Below, piece by piece: positions 56,390-64,000 of a stretch of 64,000 bases of DNA. How positions within the stretch are numbered: position 1 is the first letter of the stretch; the number at the start of each line of letters is the position of its first letter. Made by a program: the position numbers and the translations under genes. Location of the stretch: positions 1,488,001 to 1,552,000 of the forward strand of contig NZ_LS999521.1 of assembly GCF_900520355.1 (NCBI RefSeq), read 5' to 3'. The notes beneath the pieces were generated by a model that ran no database searches, had not been told where the DNA came from, and saw only the letters and a program-made list of their open reading frames with translations. This DNA is from Acinetobacter calcoaceticus (GTDB taxonomy: Bacteria; Pseudomonadota; Gammaproteobacteria; Pseudomonadales; Moraxellaceae).

Positions 56390-58012
56390 ATGAATATTGT
56401 ACAAGACAAAAATATGCTTCCTGATGGTCAATGGATTGATGTGTGTGCACTTGATGACTTAACACCAAACACTGGTGCAGGTGCGTTAGTAGATGGTCAA
56501 GCGGTTGCAATTTTCCGCGTGGGACATGAAAAACGCGTTTATGTGTTAAGCAATAAAGATCCGTTTAGCCAAGCAAATGTCATGAGCCGCGGCATTATTG
56601 GTGATTTACAAGGCGAACGTGTGATTGCATCACCGATTTATAAACAACACTTTAGTTTGGCAACTGGTCGCTGTTTAGAAGATAAAGATCAAAAACTTTC
56701 AGTTTATCCAAGCAAAATTGTTGATGGTCGTGTTTTGATCAACCCCGTGCCACAAAAAACTTATATTACCAATACAGGTGTCTCTCAAGACAAACTGAAA
56801 TTGGTACTGATTGGCAATGGCTTAGCAGGTATGCGTTGCCTAGAAGATTTACTCGACATGGCGCCAGATCGTTATGAAGTCACGGTCATTGGTGAAGAAC
56901 CTTGGGGTAACTACAACCGTATTATGTTATCTCCGGTTTTATCGGGTGAAAAAACCATTGAAGACATTATGCTGCACCCACCAAAGTGGTATAGCGACAA
57001 AGGCATCAAGTTTATTGCTGGTGACAAGGCCGTAAAAATTGATCGTCCACGTAAAGTGGTTTACACCGAAAAAGGTCAGACGGTTGATTATGACCGTTTG
57101 ATCTTGGCAACCGGTTCGGCGCCATTTATTCCTCCAGTTCAAGGAATAGATTTAAAGGGCGTTTTAACTTTCCGTGATATTTATGATGTTAACACCATGA
57201 TTGAATACTGCGGTTCAAAAACCAATGCAGTGGTGATTGGCGGTGGTTTACTCGGTTTGGAAGCAGCTTACGGTTTAAAACAACGCGGTATGAATGTGAC
57301 CGTGCTGCATTTGATGGACCGTATTATGGAGCGTCAACTCGACGGCCGTGCGAGTCAGTTACTGCGTCACAGCATTGAACAAAAGGGCATTAATATTATT
57401 ACCGAAGCCAATACAGAAGCCTTGGTAGGTGATGAAAATGGTCATGTAAAACAGATTCGACTCAAAGACGGTACTGTTTTAGAGGCAGACCTTGTGGTTT
57501 TTGCAGTCGGTATCCGACCAAATATTAGCTTGGCGCAAAGTGCAGGTTTACGCTGTAACCGCGGTGTATTGGTGAATGACACTATGCAAACCTTTGACCC
57601 AAGTATTTACGCAGTTGGGGAGTGTATTGAACACCGTGGACAGACCTTTGGTTTGGTTGAACCATTATGGGGCCAAGCTTTTATCTGTGCGACGCACTTG
57701 GCTGAGCACGGTAGCTTGACCTTTAAGGCGCCGACTGTACCGACTCAGTTAAAAGTCAGTGGTGTCGATGTATTCTCTGCGGGTAATTTTGAACCTAAAG
57801 ATGATTATGAAGATATTATCCTGAACGATGAAAAACGCCAGATTTACAAACGCATTATTATTCAAAGCGATAAAGTGATTGGTGCAGTTTTGTTTGGTGA
57901 TACTGAAGATGGCATGTGGTATGCAGAGTTAATTGCAGATCAAACCCCTGTTTCGTTATTCAGAAATAAACTGTTGTTTGGTCGAGATTTTGCATTAAAA
58001 AATGCAGGCTAA
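56390..58012 (+). CDS. nirD: NirD-like domain fused to FAD-dependent oxidoreductase (540 aa)
   Basis: Residues 1-115 form a NirD/Rieske-like domain lacking the usual Cys-x-His and Cys-x2-His ligands, as small nitrite reductase subunits do. From about 130 to the end is a pyridine-nucleotide-disulfide oxidoreductase module (VLIGNGLAGMRCLE, LILATGSAPFIPP, VIGGGLLGLEAAYGL) resembling the N-terminal part of NirB and NasB/NasC reductases. NirD is normally about 108 residues and separate. The fused oxidoreductase probably feeds NADH electrons to NasA, since the operon has no other reductase for it (inference). Fourteen bases after nirB, 18 before nasA. Confidence 0.9.
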   Translation: MNIVQDKNMLPDGQWIDVCALDDLTPNTGAGALVDGQAVAIFRVGHEKRVYVLSNKDPFSQANVMSRGIIGDLQGERVIASPIYKQHFSLATGRCLEDKDQKLSVYPSKIVDGRVLINPVPQKTYITNTGVSQDKLKLVLIGNGLAGMRCLEDLLDMAPDRYEVTVIGEEPWGNYNRIMLSPVLSGEKTIEDIMLHPPKWYSDKGIKFIAGDKAVKIDRPRKVVYTEKGQTVDYDRLILATGSAPFIPPVQGIDLKGVLTFRDIYDVNTMIEYCGSKTNAVVIGGGLLGLEAAYGLKQRGMNVTVLHLMDRIMERQLDGRASQLLRHSIEQKGINIITEANTEALVGDENGHVKQIRLKDGTVLEADLVVFAVGIRPNISLAQSAGLRCNRGVLVNDTMQTFDPSIYAVGECIEHRGQTFGLVEPLWGQAFICATHLAEHGSLTFKAPTVPTQLKVSGVDVFSAGNFEPKDDYEDIILNDEKRQIYKRIIIQSDKVIGAVLFGDTEDGMWYAELIADQTPVSLFRNKLLFGRDFALKNAG

Positions 58013-58030
58013 ATAGGGAAAGGAGCAGTT

Positions 58031-60811
58031 ATGAACAGTATTCCAAGCGTTGAAATCGATAGCTCCGATCATGTTGCAAAAACAACTAAAACAACATGTC
58101 CATATTGTGGTGTTGGTTGCGGTGTCAGTGTACACGTTCAACAAAATCCTCAAGGGCCTCTAGTTCAAGTTGAGGGGGATGCAGAGCATCCTTCCAATTT
58201 TGGACGCTTATGCATTAAAGGTAGCCGTCTTGCGGACACATTGGGGTTAGAAACACGTGTTTTACAGCCAATGATGGGGCGTAAGTCTAACCGGACTGTA
58301 ACTACATGGGACGATGCAATCGATAAAATTGCCGATAAATTTCAGTCGTGTATCGACAAATACGGTCGTGACAGCATCGCCTTTTATGTTTCAGGACAAT
58401 TGCTTACCGAAGACTATTATATTGTTAACAAGTTTGTAAAAGGCTATTTAGGTACAGCGAACATCGACACCAACTCAAGGTTATGTATGTCATCAGCAGT
58501 AGCCGGACATAAACGTAGCTTTGGTGAAGATCTTGTACCAGCAAGCTATGAAGATTTTGAACACGCAGACATGGTGGTATTGGTGGGTTCCAATACTGCA
58601 TGGTGTCATCCGGTACTTTATCAACGGATTATGCAGGCAAAGAGCCAAAACCCAGATATGTTTGTGGTGGTGATTGATCCACGTTTTACCAGTACTTGCG
58701 AACAAGCCGATTTGCACTTGCCGATTTTACCAGGCCAAGATGTAGCCTTGTTTAATGGTCTATTTCAATACCTATATCAAAATGGTCATGTCGATCAAGC
58801 TTTTGTCGACGCTTACACCGAAGGCTTACAAGAAGTTTTGGCAAGCAGTCAACCAGAAATGGATATTGCATACGTTGCAAAACGTAGCGGCATCTCTTTA
58901 GACAAATTGCAGCAGTTCTTTGAGAAATTCGCTCAAACTGAAAAAGTGGTAACACTATTTTCAATGGGTGTAAATCAGTCAAGTCAGGGTGTAAATAAAG
59001 CCAATAGTATTATTAACTGTCATTTACTCACTGGAAAAATTGGCAAACTGGGCGCAGCACCATTTTCAATGACAGGGCAACCCAATGCGATGGGTGGTCG
59101 AGAAGTGGGTGGCTTAGCAAATATGCTAGCAGCTCACATGGACTTAGATAACCCAGTGCATCAAAAAGTCGTGCAAACCTTTTGGGATAGCCCATTTATT
59201 GCGACCCAAGCGGGTTTAAAAGCAGTTGATTTGTTCCGTGCTGTTGAAGATGGAAAAATTAAAGCAATCTGGATTATGGCAACTAATCCTGTTGTGAGTT
59301 TGCCTGATGCAGACCAAGTAAAACGTGCATTAGAAAAATGCGAGCTGGTCGTGGTGTCAGATATTTGTGCCGATACAGATACGACAGCATATGCTGATAT
59401 TTTGCTTCCTGCCTTAGGTTGGGGAGAAAAAGACGGTACAGTAACTAACTCTGAACGCCGTATTTCACGTCAACGAGCTTTTTTACCTGCTCCGGGTGAA
59501 GCAAAAGCAGATTGGTGGTCAGTGAGCCAAGTTGCGAAAAAATTAGGCTTTAATGGTTTTGACTTTGCGGGTGCAAGTGACATTTTTAATGAGCATGCCG
59601 CACTATCTGCACAAGATAATGTAGATATTGATGCACGTGAAGAAAGTAATACATTCCGTTATTTCAATCTGAAAGGTTTAACAGACCTAAGGGTAGCCGA
59701 ATATGATGCTTTAGAACCGATTCAATGGCCAGTATGGAACAAAAACCAAGACATTAAAAAGGTTCAACAACTGTTTAGTAAGGGCCAGTTTAGCCATAAA
59801 AATGCAAAGGCAAAACTAATTCCAACCGTTGCAATTGATCCAGTTCATGCAGTTTCAGAAGACTATCCACTCATTTTGAATACGGGGCGTATTCGTGATC
59901 AGTGGCACACCATGACCCGTACTGGTTTGTCAGCAAACTTGACGAGTCACCGTGCGGAACCATTCTGTGAGATTCATCCGAGTGATGCATTAAAGTTTGG
60001 TGTACGTGATCAAGGCTTGGTTGAAGTTCGTTCGAAATGGGGCAGTTGTGTTCTGCGTGTGACATTCTCATCGGGTGTACGTCGTGGGCAAATTTTCGCA
60101 CCTATTCACTGGACTGAACAAGTTGCCTCCGATGCCCGTATTGGTAAAGTCGTTAACCCTGAAGTTGATGCAATTTCGGGCGAGCCTGAATTTAAGCATA
60201 CACCTGTCACCATTCAACCGTTTTATACAGCATGGCAAGGCGTGTTATATATCCGTGAAGGTTTCGACTCTCATATTCAAGAATCGCTACATCACTGTGC
60301 ATGGTGGACCAAGGTCAAAATGGTAAAAACCAACCGCTATGAACTTGCAGATCGCCAAACTTTTAATGATACTCAAAAGAACCTGAAAAGCTTTTTACCA
60401 TTTGCAGATGAAACTTTTGAATGGTTAAGCATAGAAGATATTTCTTCTCAACTCAGCCACAGCATTATTTTGAAAGATGGCATTGTAATTGCAAGCTTAT
60501 ATATTGCACCGCCAGATTTATTGCCAGACCGTGACTGGGTGGCTAGTCTGTTTAAACGTGAACGTTTAAGTGCCTTACACCGCAAAGCTTTGCTAGCGGG
60601 TATGCCGATGTCGGCTACTAATAATGATGGGCCTTTAGTGTGTAGTTGTTTTAAAGTAGGTAAGAATAAAATTATTGAAGCGATAAAAACACAAAACATT
60701 ACCCATGAAAAACAGGTCACTGCTTGTTTAAAAGCAGGTGGAAACTGTGGTTCATGTTTAGCTGAAATCCGTGGCCTGATTAAAGCTTGTCAACAGGAGG
60801 TGGAAGTGTGA
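58031..60811 (+). CDS. nasA: Assimilatory nitrate reductase catalytic subunit NasA (926 aa)
   Basis: This is a periplasm-free, cytoplasmic molybdenum enzyme. The N-terminal 4Fe-4S site is Cys23, Cys26, Cys30 and Cys61; the Mo-ligand Cys is Cys152 in RLCMSSAV; and the bis-MGD segments VGGLANM and MATNPVVSLPDAD are intact. A C-terminal BFD-like 2Fe-2S domain (about 880-920; VCSCF and GGNCGSCL) accepts electrons. It reduces nitrate to nitrite for NirB. Its stop overlaps the mobA start by four bases. Confidence 0.96.
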   Translation: MNSIPSVEIDSSDHVAKTTKTTCPYCGVGCGVSVHVQQNPQGPLVQVEGDAEHPSNFGRLCIKGSRLADTLGLETRVLQPMMGRKSNRTVTTWDDAIDKIADKFQSCIDKYGRDSIAFYVSGQLLTEDYYIVNKFVKGYLGTANIDTNSRLCMSSAVAGHKRSFGEDLVPASYEDFEHADMVVLVGSNTAWCHPVLYQRIMQAKSQNPDMFVVVIDPRFTSTCEQADLHLPILPGQDVALFNGLFQYLYQNGHVDQAFVDAYTEGLQEVLASSQPEMDIAYVAKRSGISLDKLQQFFEKFAQTEKVVTLFSMGVNQSSQGVNKANSIINCHLLTGKIGKLGAAPFSMTGQPNAMGGREVGGLANMLAAHMDLDNPVHQKVVQTFWDSPFIATQAGLKAVDLFRAVEDGKIKAIWIMATNPVVSLPDADQVKRALEKCELVVVSDICADTDTTAYADILLPALGWGEKDGTVTNSERRISRQRAFLPAPGEAKADWWSVSQVAKKLGFNGFDFAGASDIFNEHAALSAQDNVDIDAREESNTFRYFNLKGLTDLRVAEYDALEPIQWPVWNKNQDIKKVQQLFSKGQFSHKNAKAKLIPTVAIDPVHAVSEDYPLILNTGRIRDQWHTMTRTGLSANLTSHRAEPFCEIHPSDALKFGVRDQGLVEVRSKWGSCVLRVTFSSGVRRGQIFAPIHWTEQVASDARIGKVVNPEVDAISGEPEFKHTPVTIQPFYTAWQGVLYIREGFDSHIQESLHHCAWWTKVKMVKTNRYELADRQTFNDTQKNLKSFLPFADETFEWLSIEDISSQLSHSIILKDGIVIASLYIAPPDLLPDRDWVASLFKRERLSALHRKALLAGMPMSATNNDGPLVCSCFKVGKNKIIEAIKTQNITHEKQVTACLKAGGNCGSCLAEIRGLIKACQQEVEV

Positions 60812-61437
60812 ATAAGGGATATCCCGTAACTGATCTAGTCATTCTGGCGGGTGGACAAGCCCGCCGTATGAACGGTTTAAATAAGTTGTTGCAGCAATTT
60901 GATGGTGAAACACAACTTTTTAAAATTCACCAAAAATTAAAATTATCGGTGTCTGAAATTTGGGTTAACAGTCATCGTGACTATTCAATTTATCAGAGTA
61001 TCGTGCCTGATATTCGTTGTTATCAAGATGATGCATCAGGTTTTTTAGGCCCGCTTATGGGGATGAAAAGTGCATGGTCGAATGTTGAGGCAGATTATGT
61101 TTTGTTCATTCCTTGTGATGTGACTTATGTGCCTACGCAAGTTGTTGCAAAATTACATCATGCGATACGCAAAAATAAACAAGCTCAAGCGGCCTATGTT
61201 TCAATCAATGGGGATGCGCTGTATCCATTTTGTTTATTAAAACGCGAAAGTCTGGCAACCATAGTTCAGCAAATTGAAAAACAACAATTGAGTTTGAAGG
61301 AATGCTTTAAATTATTGCATGCACAAGTTGCCGTATTTCAGAAACAAAACTTATTTTTTCATAGCATTAATTCGTTGGATGAACTCCAACAATATAAGCA
61401 AATCAAAGCATTTAAAGAGATTTTTACAACGAGTTAA
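60808..61437 (+). CDS. mobA: MobA-like molybdenum cofactor guanylyltransferase (209 aa)
   Basis: The nucleotidyltransferase opens with LVILAGGQARRMNGLNKLL, the GTP-binding loop, followed by a FIPCDVTYV metal-site segment. MobA adds GMP to molybdopterin to make the dinucleotide form used by NasA. GTG 60808 overlaps the nasA stop and has CAGGAGG seven bases upstream. An earlier TTG would place the ribosome site inside the gene. The overlap suggests dedicated supply of cofactor to nasA and to the downstream enzyme. Confidence 0.9.
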   Translation: MNKGYPVTDLVILAGGQARRMNGLNKLLQQFDGETQLFKIHQKLKLSVSEIWVNSHRDYSIYQSIVPDIRCYQDDASGFLGPLMGMKSAWSNVEADYVLFIPCDVTYVPTQVVAKLHHAIRKNKQAQAAYVSINGDALYPFCLLKRESLATIVQQIEKQQLSLKECFKLLHAQVAVFQKQNLFFHSINSLDELQQYKQIKAFKEIFTTS

Positions 61438-61586
61438 GTGTTTATCATAAATTTAAAATTCATATTGATCGCATGGAATAACTGTTTTTTAATTTTTGAT
61501 TTCTTGACTATTTGTTGGATAAGTTCTATTTTGGAACTTGATATTTCATTCCAGTGAAATATATAAAAATAAAGGAGTCAATAGGA

Positions 61587-63860
61587 ATGGTAGAAGCACT
61601 GAAGCAAAATACAACAGATGTTACCGCATGTATTTTGTGTTCAAGAAATTGCGGGTTAAGTGTCGAAATTAAGGATAATCAGTTTACCAAAATCAAAGGC
61701 AATCCTGAGCATCCTTTCTCTCAAGGCTACATTTGTCAAAAGGCAGCAAGATTACAACACTATCAGCAGCATGCAGACCGCTTGACTACGCCGTTAAAAC
61801 GTCAGCCAGATGGTTCTTTTCAAGAAATTAGTTGGGACAATGCTATACAAGAAATTGCCGAGCGCTTAGTTCATATTCGAGATAATTTTGGCGGGACTGC
61901 TTTTGCTTCCGTAGGCGGCGGTGGCCAAGGTAACCATCTCGGTGCAGCTTATGGGCGTCAACTTTTACTAGCCATGAAAAGTTATTACGCATACAACTCT
62001 CTTGCCCAAGAAAAAACGGGTGATTTCTGGCTGAATGGACGTTTATTTGGAAGTCAGGCCTGCCATACCACCGAAGATGTTGAATACGCTGACTACGTTC
62101 TGTTCATTGGTACAAATCCATTTCAAGCACATGGGATTCCAAATGCACGAGACACGCTAAAGCATATTAAGAAAGACCCTAACCGGACTATGGTGGTATT
62201 TGACCCGCGCGTTACCGAAACAGCCAAACAAGCAGATATCCACGTGCAATTAAAGCCTGGAACTGATGCTTTTTTAATGTCAGCCATGATTGCTATTATT
62301 ATTAAAGAACAACTTTATGATGTGCAGTTTATTGAGCAGCATACGCATGGCTTTGAAGAGGTAAAAACAGCTTTTAACCGTGTCCCGATTGAAGAATATA
62401 TTGCTAAAGCGGATGTACCAGTCGATTTGATTTATCAAGTGACTAGAGATTTTGCCAAGGCTAAAAGAGGCTGTCTGCGCATTGATTTAGGTATTCAGCA
62501 TACTTTAAATACAACATTAAACGGATATTTAGAAAAACTACTGTATTTAGTGACTGGTCACTTTGGAAAACAAGGTACCAATAATTTGCATACCATGTTT
62601 ATTCCAATTTTAAGTGATACAGATGAAAGAAAATCGAAATATCGACGTAGTGTTTACCATAAAATGTTCCCGATTTCTGGATTTTTCCCACCAAATATTT
62701 TGCCGGATGAAGTATTAAAAGCAGGTGAAAAACGAATTCGCGCAATTTTTGTAGATAGCTGTAATCCTTTAATAACTTACCCCGATACACCTGCCTATGA
62801 AAAGGCATTTAAGGCGTTAGATTTATTGGTCGTGGTCGATGTTGCCATGACGGAAACGGCTAGGTTGGCAGATTATATTTTGCCTGCACATACTCAGTTT
62901 GAAAAATGGGAATTTACAGGTTTTAATCTTGAGTTTCCTAAAAACGGTTTTCATTTAAGACATCCTGTATTCACGGCTCAAAGCAATACTTTACCCGAAG
63001 CAGAAATTTACACGCGGTTGCTTGAGGCTATGCAGGTTATTCCTAAAAGCTTTCCATTGTTAGAAAAAATAGCTGCGGTCGACTCGAAAAAAACAGCATA
63101 TTTACCTTATCTGTCGGCTTTAGGCGTGACCTTCGCTCGGCATAAAAAATATATTCCTTTTGCAGCCTCAATTCTTTATCGCACTTTAGGTAAGCGTTTA
63201 GAAAACTCAGCTGCTTCAACGGCATTTTTATTACCTCTGTCTATTCAATACGCTGTTTTACATACAAAAGCTGTTCGCCGTGTGGGCTATAAAGGTAATC
63301 CTTTAACCTTAGGTGTTCGCTTGTTTGATCAAATATTAAAGCAGAGGTCAGGCGTGGTGTTGTCGCAACATGAATATGAAGAAGTTTGGAAGCTGGTTGC
63401 CTATAAAGACAAAAAAATACGTCTGGCTATTCCCGAAATGTTAAATGAGTTGGCAAATTTAAAAAATCATCAATTTAGTATTGAAGAGTTTCCTTTCATC
63501 CTGTTGTCAGGTGAACGTCGTAGTTATAACGCCAATCAAATTTACCGCGACCCTGCATGGCGAAAAGTAGATGCAGAAGGGGCTTTGCGAATTCATCCTG
63601 AAGATGCGACAAACTTGAATGTAGCAGTAGGAGATCAACTCAAATGTATCTCACAACACGGAGAAATTCAGGTCACCGTAGATTTTGATGAAGGTATGAG
63701 AAAAGGTGTTGTTTCTCTTCCACATGGCTATGGCATGCGCTTTCAAGGTGGAGAGCCGATAGGACCACAATTAAATCTTCTGGTGTCTGCTGAACATTGT
63801 GATCCGTTGTCTAAAACCCCGTACCATAAATATGTACCCATCCGTTTAGAAAAATGCTAG
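61587..63860 (+). CDS. Molybdopterin oxidoreductase of unknown substrate (757 aa)
   Basis: This belongs to the DMSO-reductase superfamily, with an N-terminal 4Fe-4S site (Cys15, Cys18, Cys22, Cys50) and bis-MGD segments (GTNPFQAHGIPNARD; DPRVTETAKQAD; a C-terminal cofactor-binding domain from about 620). It has no signal peptide and no separate electron-transfer subunit nearby. At the position of NasA Cys152 it has NSLAQEK, so no Cys, Ser or Asp Mo ligand is evident. ATG 61587 follows AAAGGAG. It has its own 149-base leader after mobA, so it may be a separate unit. Substrate unknown; no hydrogenase or formate-associated genes are adjacent. The remaining 140 bases of the window show no gene. 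Confidence 0.82.
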   Translation: MVEALKQNTTDVTACILCSRNCGLSVEIKDNQFTKIKGNPEHPFSQGYICQKAARLQHYQQHADRLTTPLKRQPDGSFQEISWDNAIQEIAERLVHIRDNFGGTAFASVGGGGQGNHLGAAYGRQLLLAMKSYYAYNSLAQEKTGDFWLNGRLFGSQACHTTEDVEYADYVLFIGTNPFQAHGIPNARDTLKHIKKDPNRTMVVFDPRVTETAKQADIHVQLKPGTDAFLMSAMIAIIIKEQLYDVQFIEQHTHGFEEVKTAFNRVPIEEYIAKADVPVDLIYQVTRDFAKAKRGCLRIDLGIQHTLNTTLNGYLEKLLYLVTGHFGKQGTNNLHTMFIPILSDTDERKSKYRRSVYHKMFPISGFFPPNILPDEVLKAGEKRIRAIFVDSCNPLITYPDTPAYEKAFKALDLLVVVDVAMTETARLADYILPAHTQFEKWEFTGFNLEFPKNGFHLRHPVFTAQSNTLPEAEIYTRLLEAMQVIPKSFPLLEKIAAVDSKKTAYLPYLSALGVTFARHKKYIPFAASILYRTLGKRLENSAASTAFLLPLSIQYAVLHTKAVRRVGYKGNPLTLGVRLFDQILKQRSGVVLSQHEYEEVWKLVAYKDKKIRLAIPEMLNELANLKNHQFSIEEFPFILLSGERRSYNANQIYRDPAWRKVDAEGALRIHPEDATNLNVAVGDQLKCISQHGEIQVTVDFDEGMRKGVVSLPHGYGMRFQGGEPIGPQLNLLVSAEHCDPLSKTPYHKYVPIRLEKC

Positions 63861-64000
63861 AAATAATGTAGGGTATTTCAGAGATTAACGCCGCACTCAT
63901 TTGATACAGCTTTCAAATTTAAGTTGAAAATAGTACGGCGATTAATCTAGCTGATGCCCAAAAAGTTATGGATGATAATTAGAATTGGAACAAATTTTGC

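Noticed and set aside
63889..63940. Hairpin-like CGCCGCAC...GTACGGCG at the right end of the window
   Set aside because: The arms pair imperfectly around about 35 bases and no T run follows, so it cannot be called a terminator.

Overview
The window looks like chromosome from the Acinetobacter calcoaceticus-baumannii complex. It is low in GC, it carries the secreted glycoprotease pair cpaA-cpaB, a Tat-type phosphocholine phospholipase C, an archaic (Csu-type) pilus operon with spore-coat-U pilins, and a YcgJ protein, and its housekeeping proteins (DnaX, MurB, AccB/AccC, AroQ, NirB) have the Acinetobacter style. This assignment is inference from gene content; no rRNA or tRNA genes were seen to confirm it.

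Layout. 1-4.3 kb: end of a MaoC-type dehydratase, an EstB-like serine hydrolase, and a divergent TetR/SmvA-like efflux pair with two matching operators. 4.5-7 kb: cpaA and its membrane chaperone cpaB. 7-11.8 kb: dnaX, containing 20 copies of a 6-bp repeat that encode a Glu-Pro tract, then an unlisted 50-residue lipoprotein and phospholipase C. 11.8-13.4 kb: thioesterase and iron alcohol dehydrogenase on the minus strand. 13.5-17.3 kb: a decayed patch with a YcgJ protein, several pseudogenes, an acyltransferase and a phage-lysozyme remnant. 17.4-21.1 kb: a tightly spaced run of tyrosine phosphatase, murB, a YdcF-like protein and a lipase-like hydrolase. 21.1-24.7 kb: a lipoprotein, an exported Ntn amidase and an FMN glutamate-synthase-like protein, all on the minus strand. 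26-30.9 kb: a four-gene chaperone-usher pilus operon. 31-35 kb: a second lysozyme remnant, a short duplication of the start of an MFS gene, a DoxX/TetR divergent pair, and the intact MFS gene. 35-39 kb: aroQ-accB-accC and a lone umuC-like polymerase, minus strand.

39-51 kb is a Fur-controlled siderophore region: a TonB receptor plus a six-gene minus-strand operon. The operon resembles staphyloferrin B synthesis (SbnA, SbnB, SbnE, an exporter, a double NIS synthetase and the citrate synthase SbnG), but it has no SbnH-type decarboxylase and two synthetases are fused into one 1175-residue protein. The predicted building blocks are citrate, L-2,3-diaminopropionate and 2-oxoglutarate.

51.4-63.9 kb is a nitrate/nitrite assimilation region. 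nasS and nasT lie on the minus strand. They are divergent from a long leader holding a sigma-54-like promoter, two small hairpins and a strong intrinsic terminator, followed by nirB, a NirD-oxidoreductase fusion, nasA and mobA. NasT (ANTAR) is expected to prevent termination in this leader, with NasS holding NasT inactive without nitrate or nitrite. A further molybdopterin oxidoreductase of unknown substrate follows mobA.
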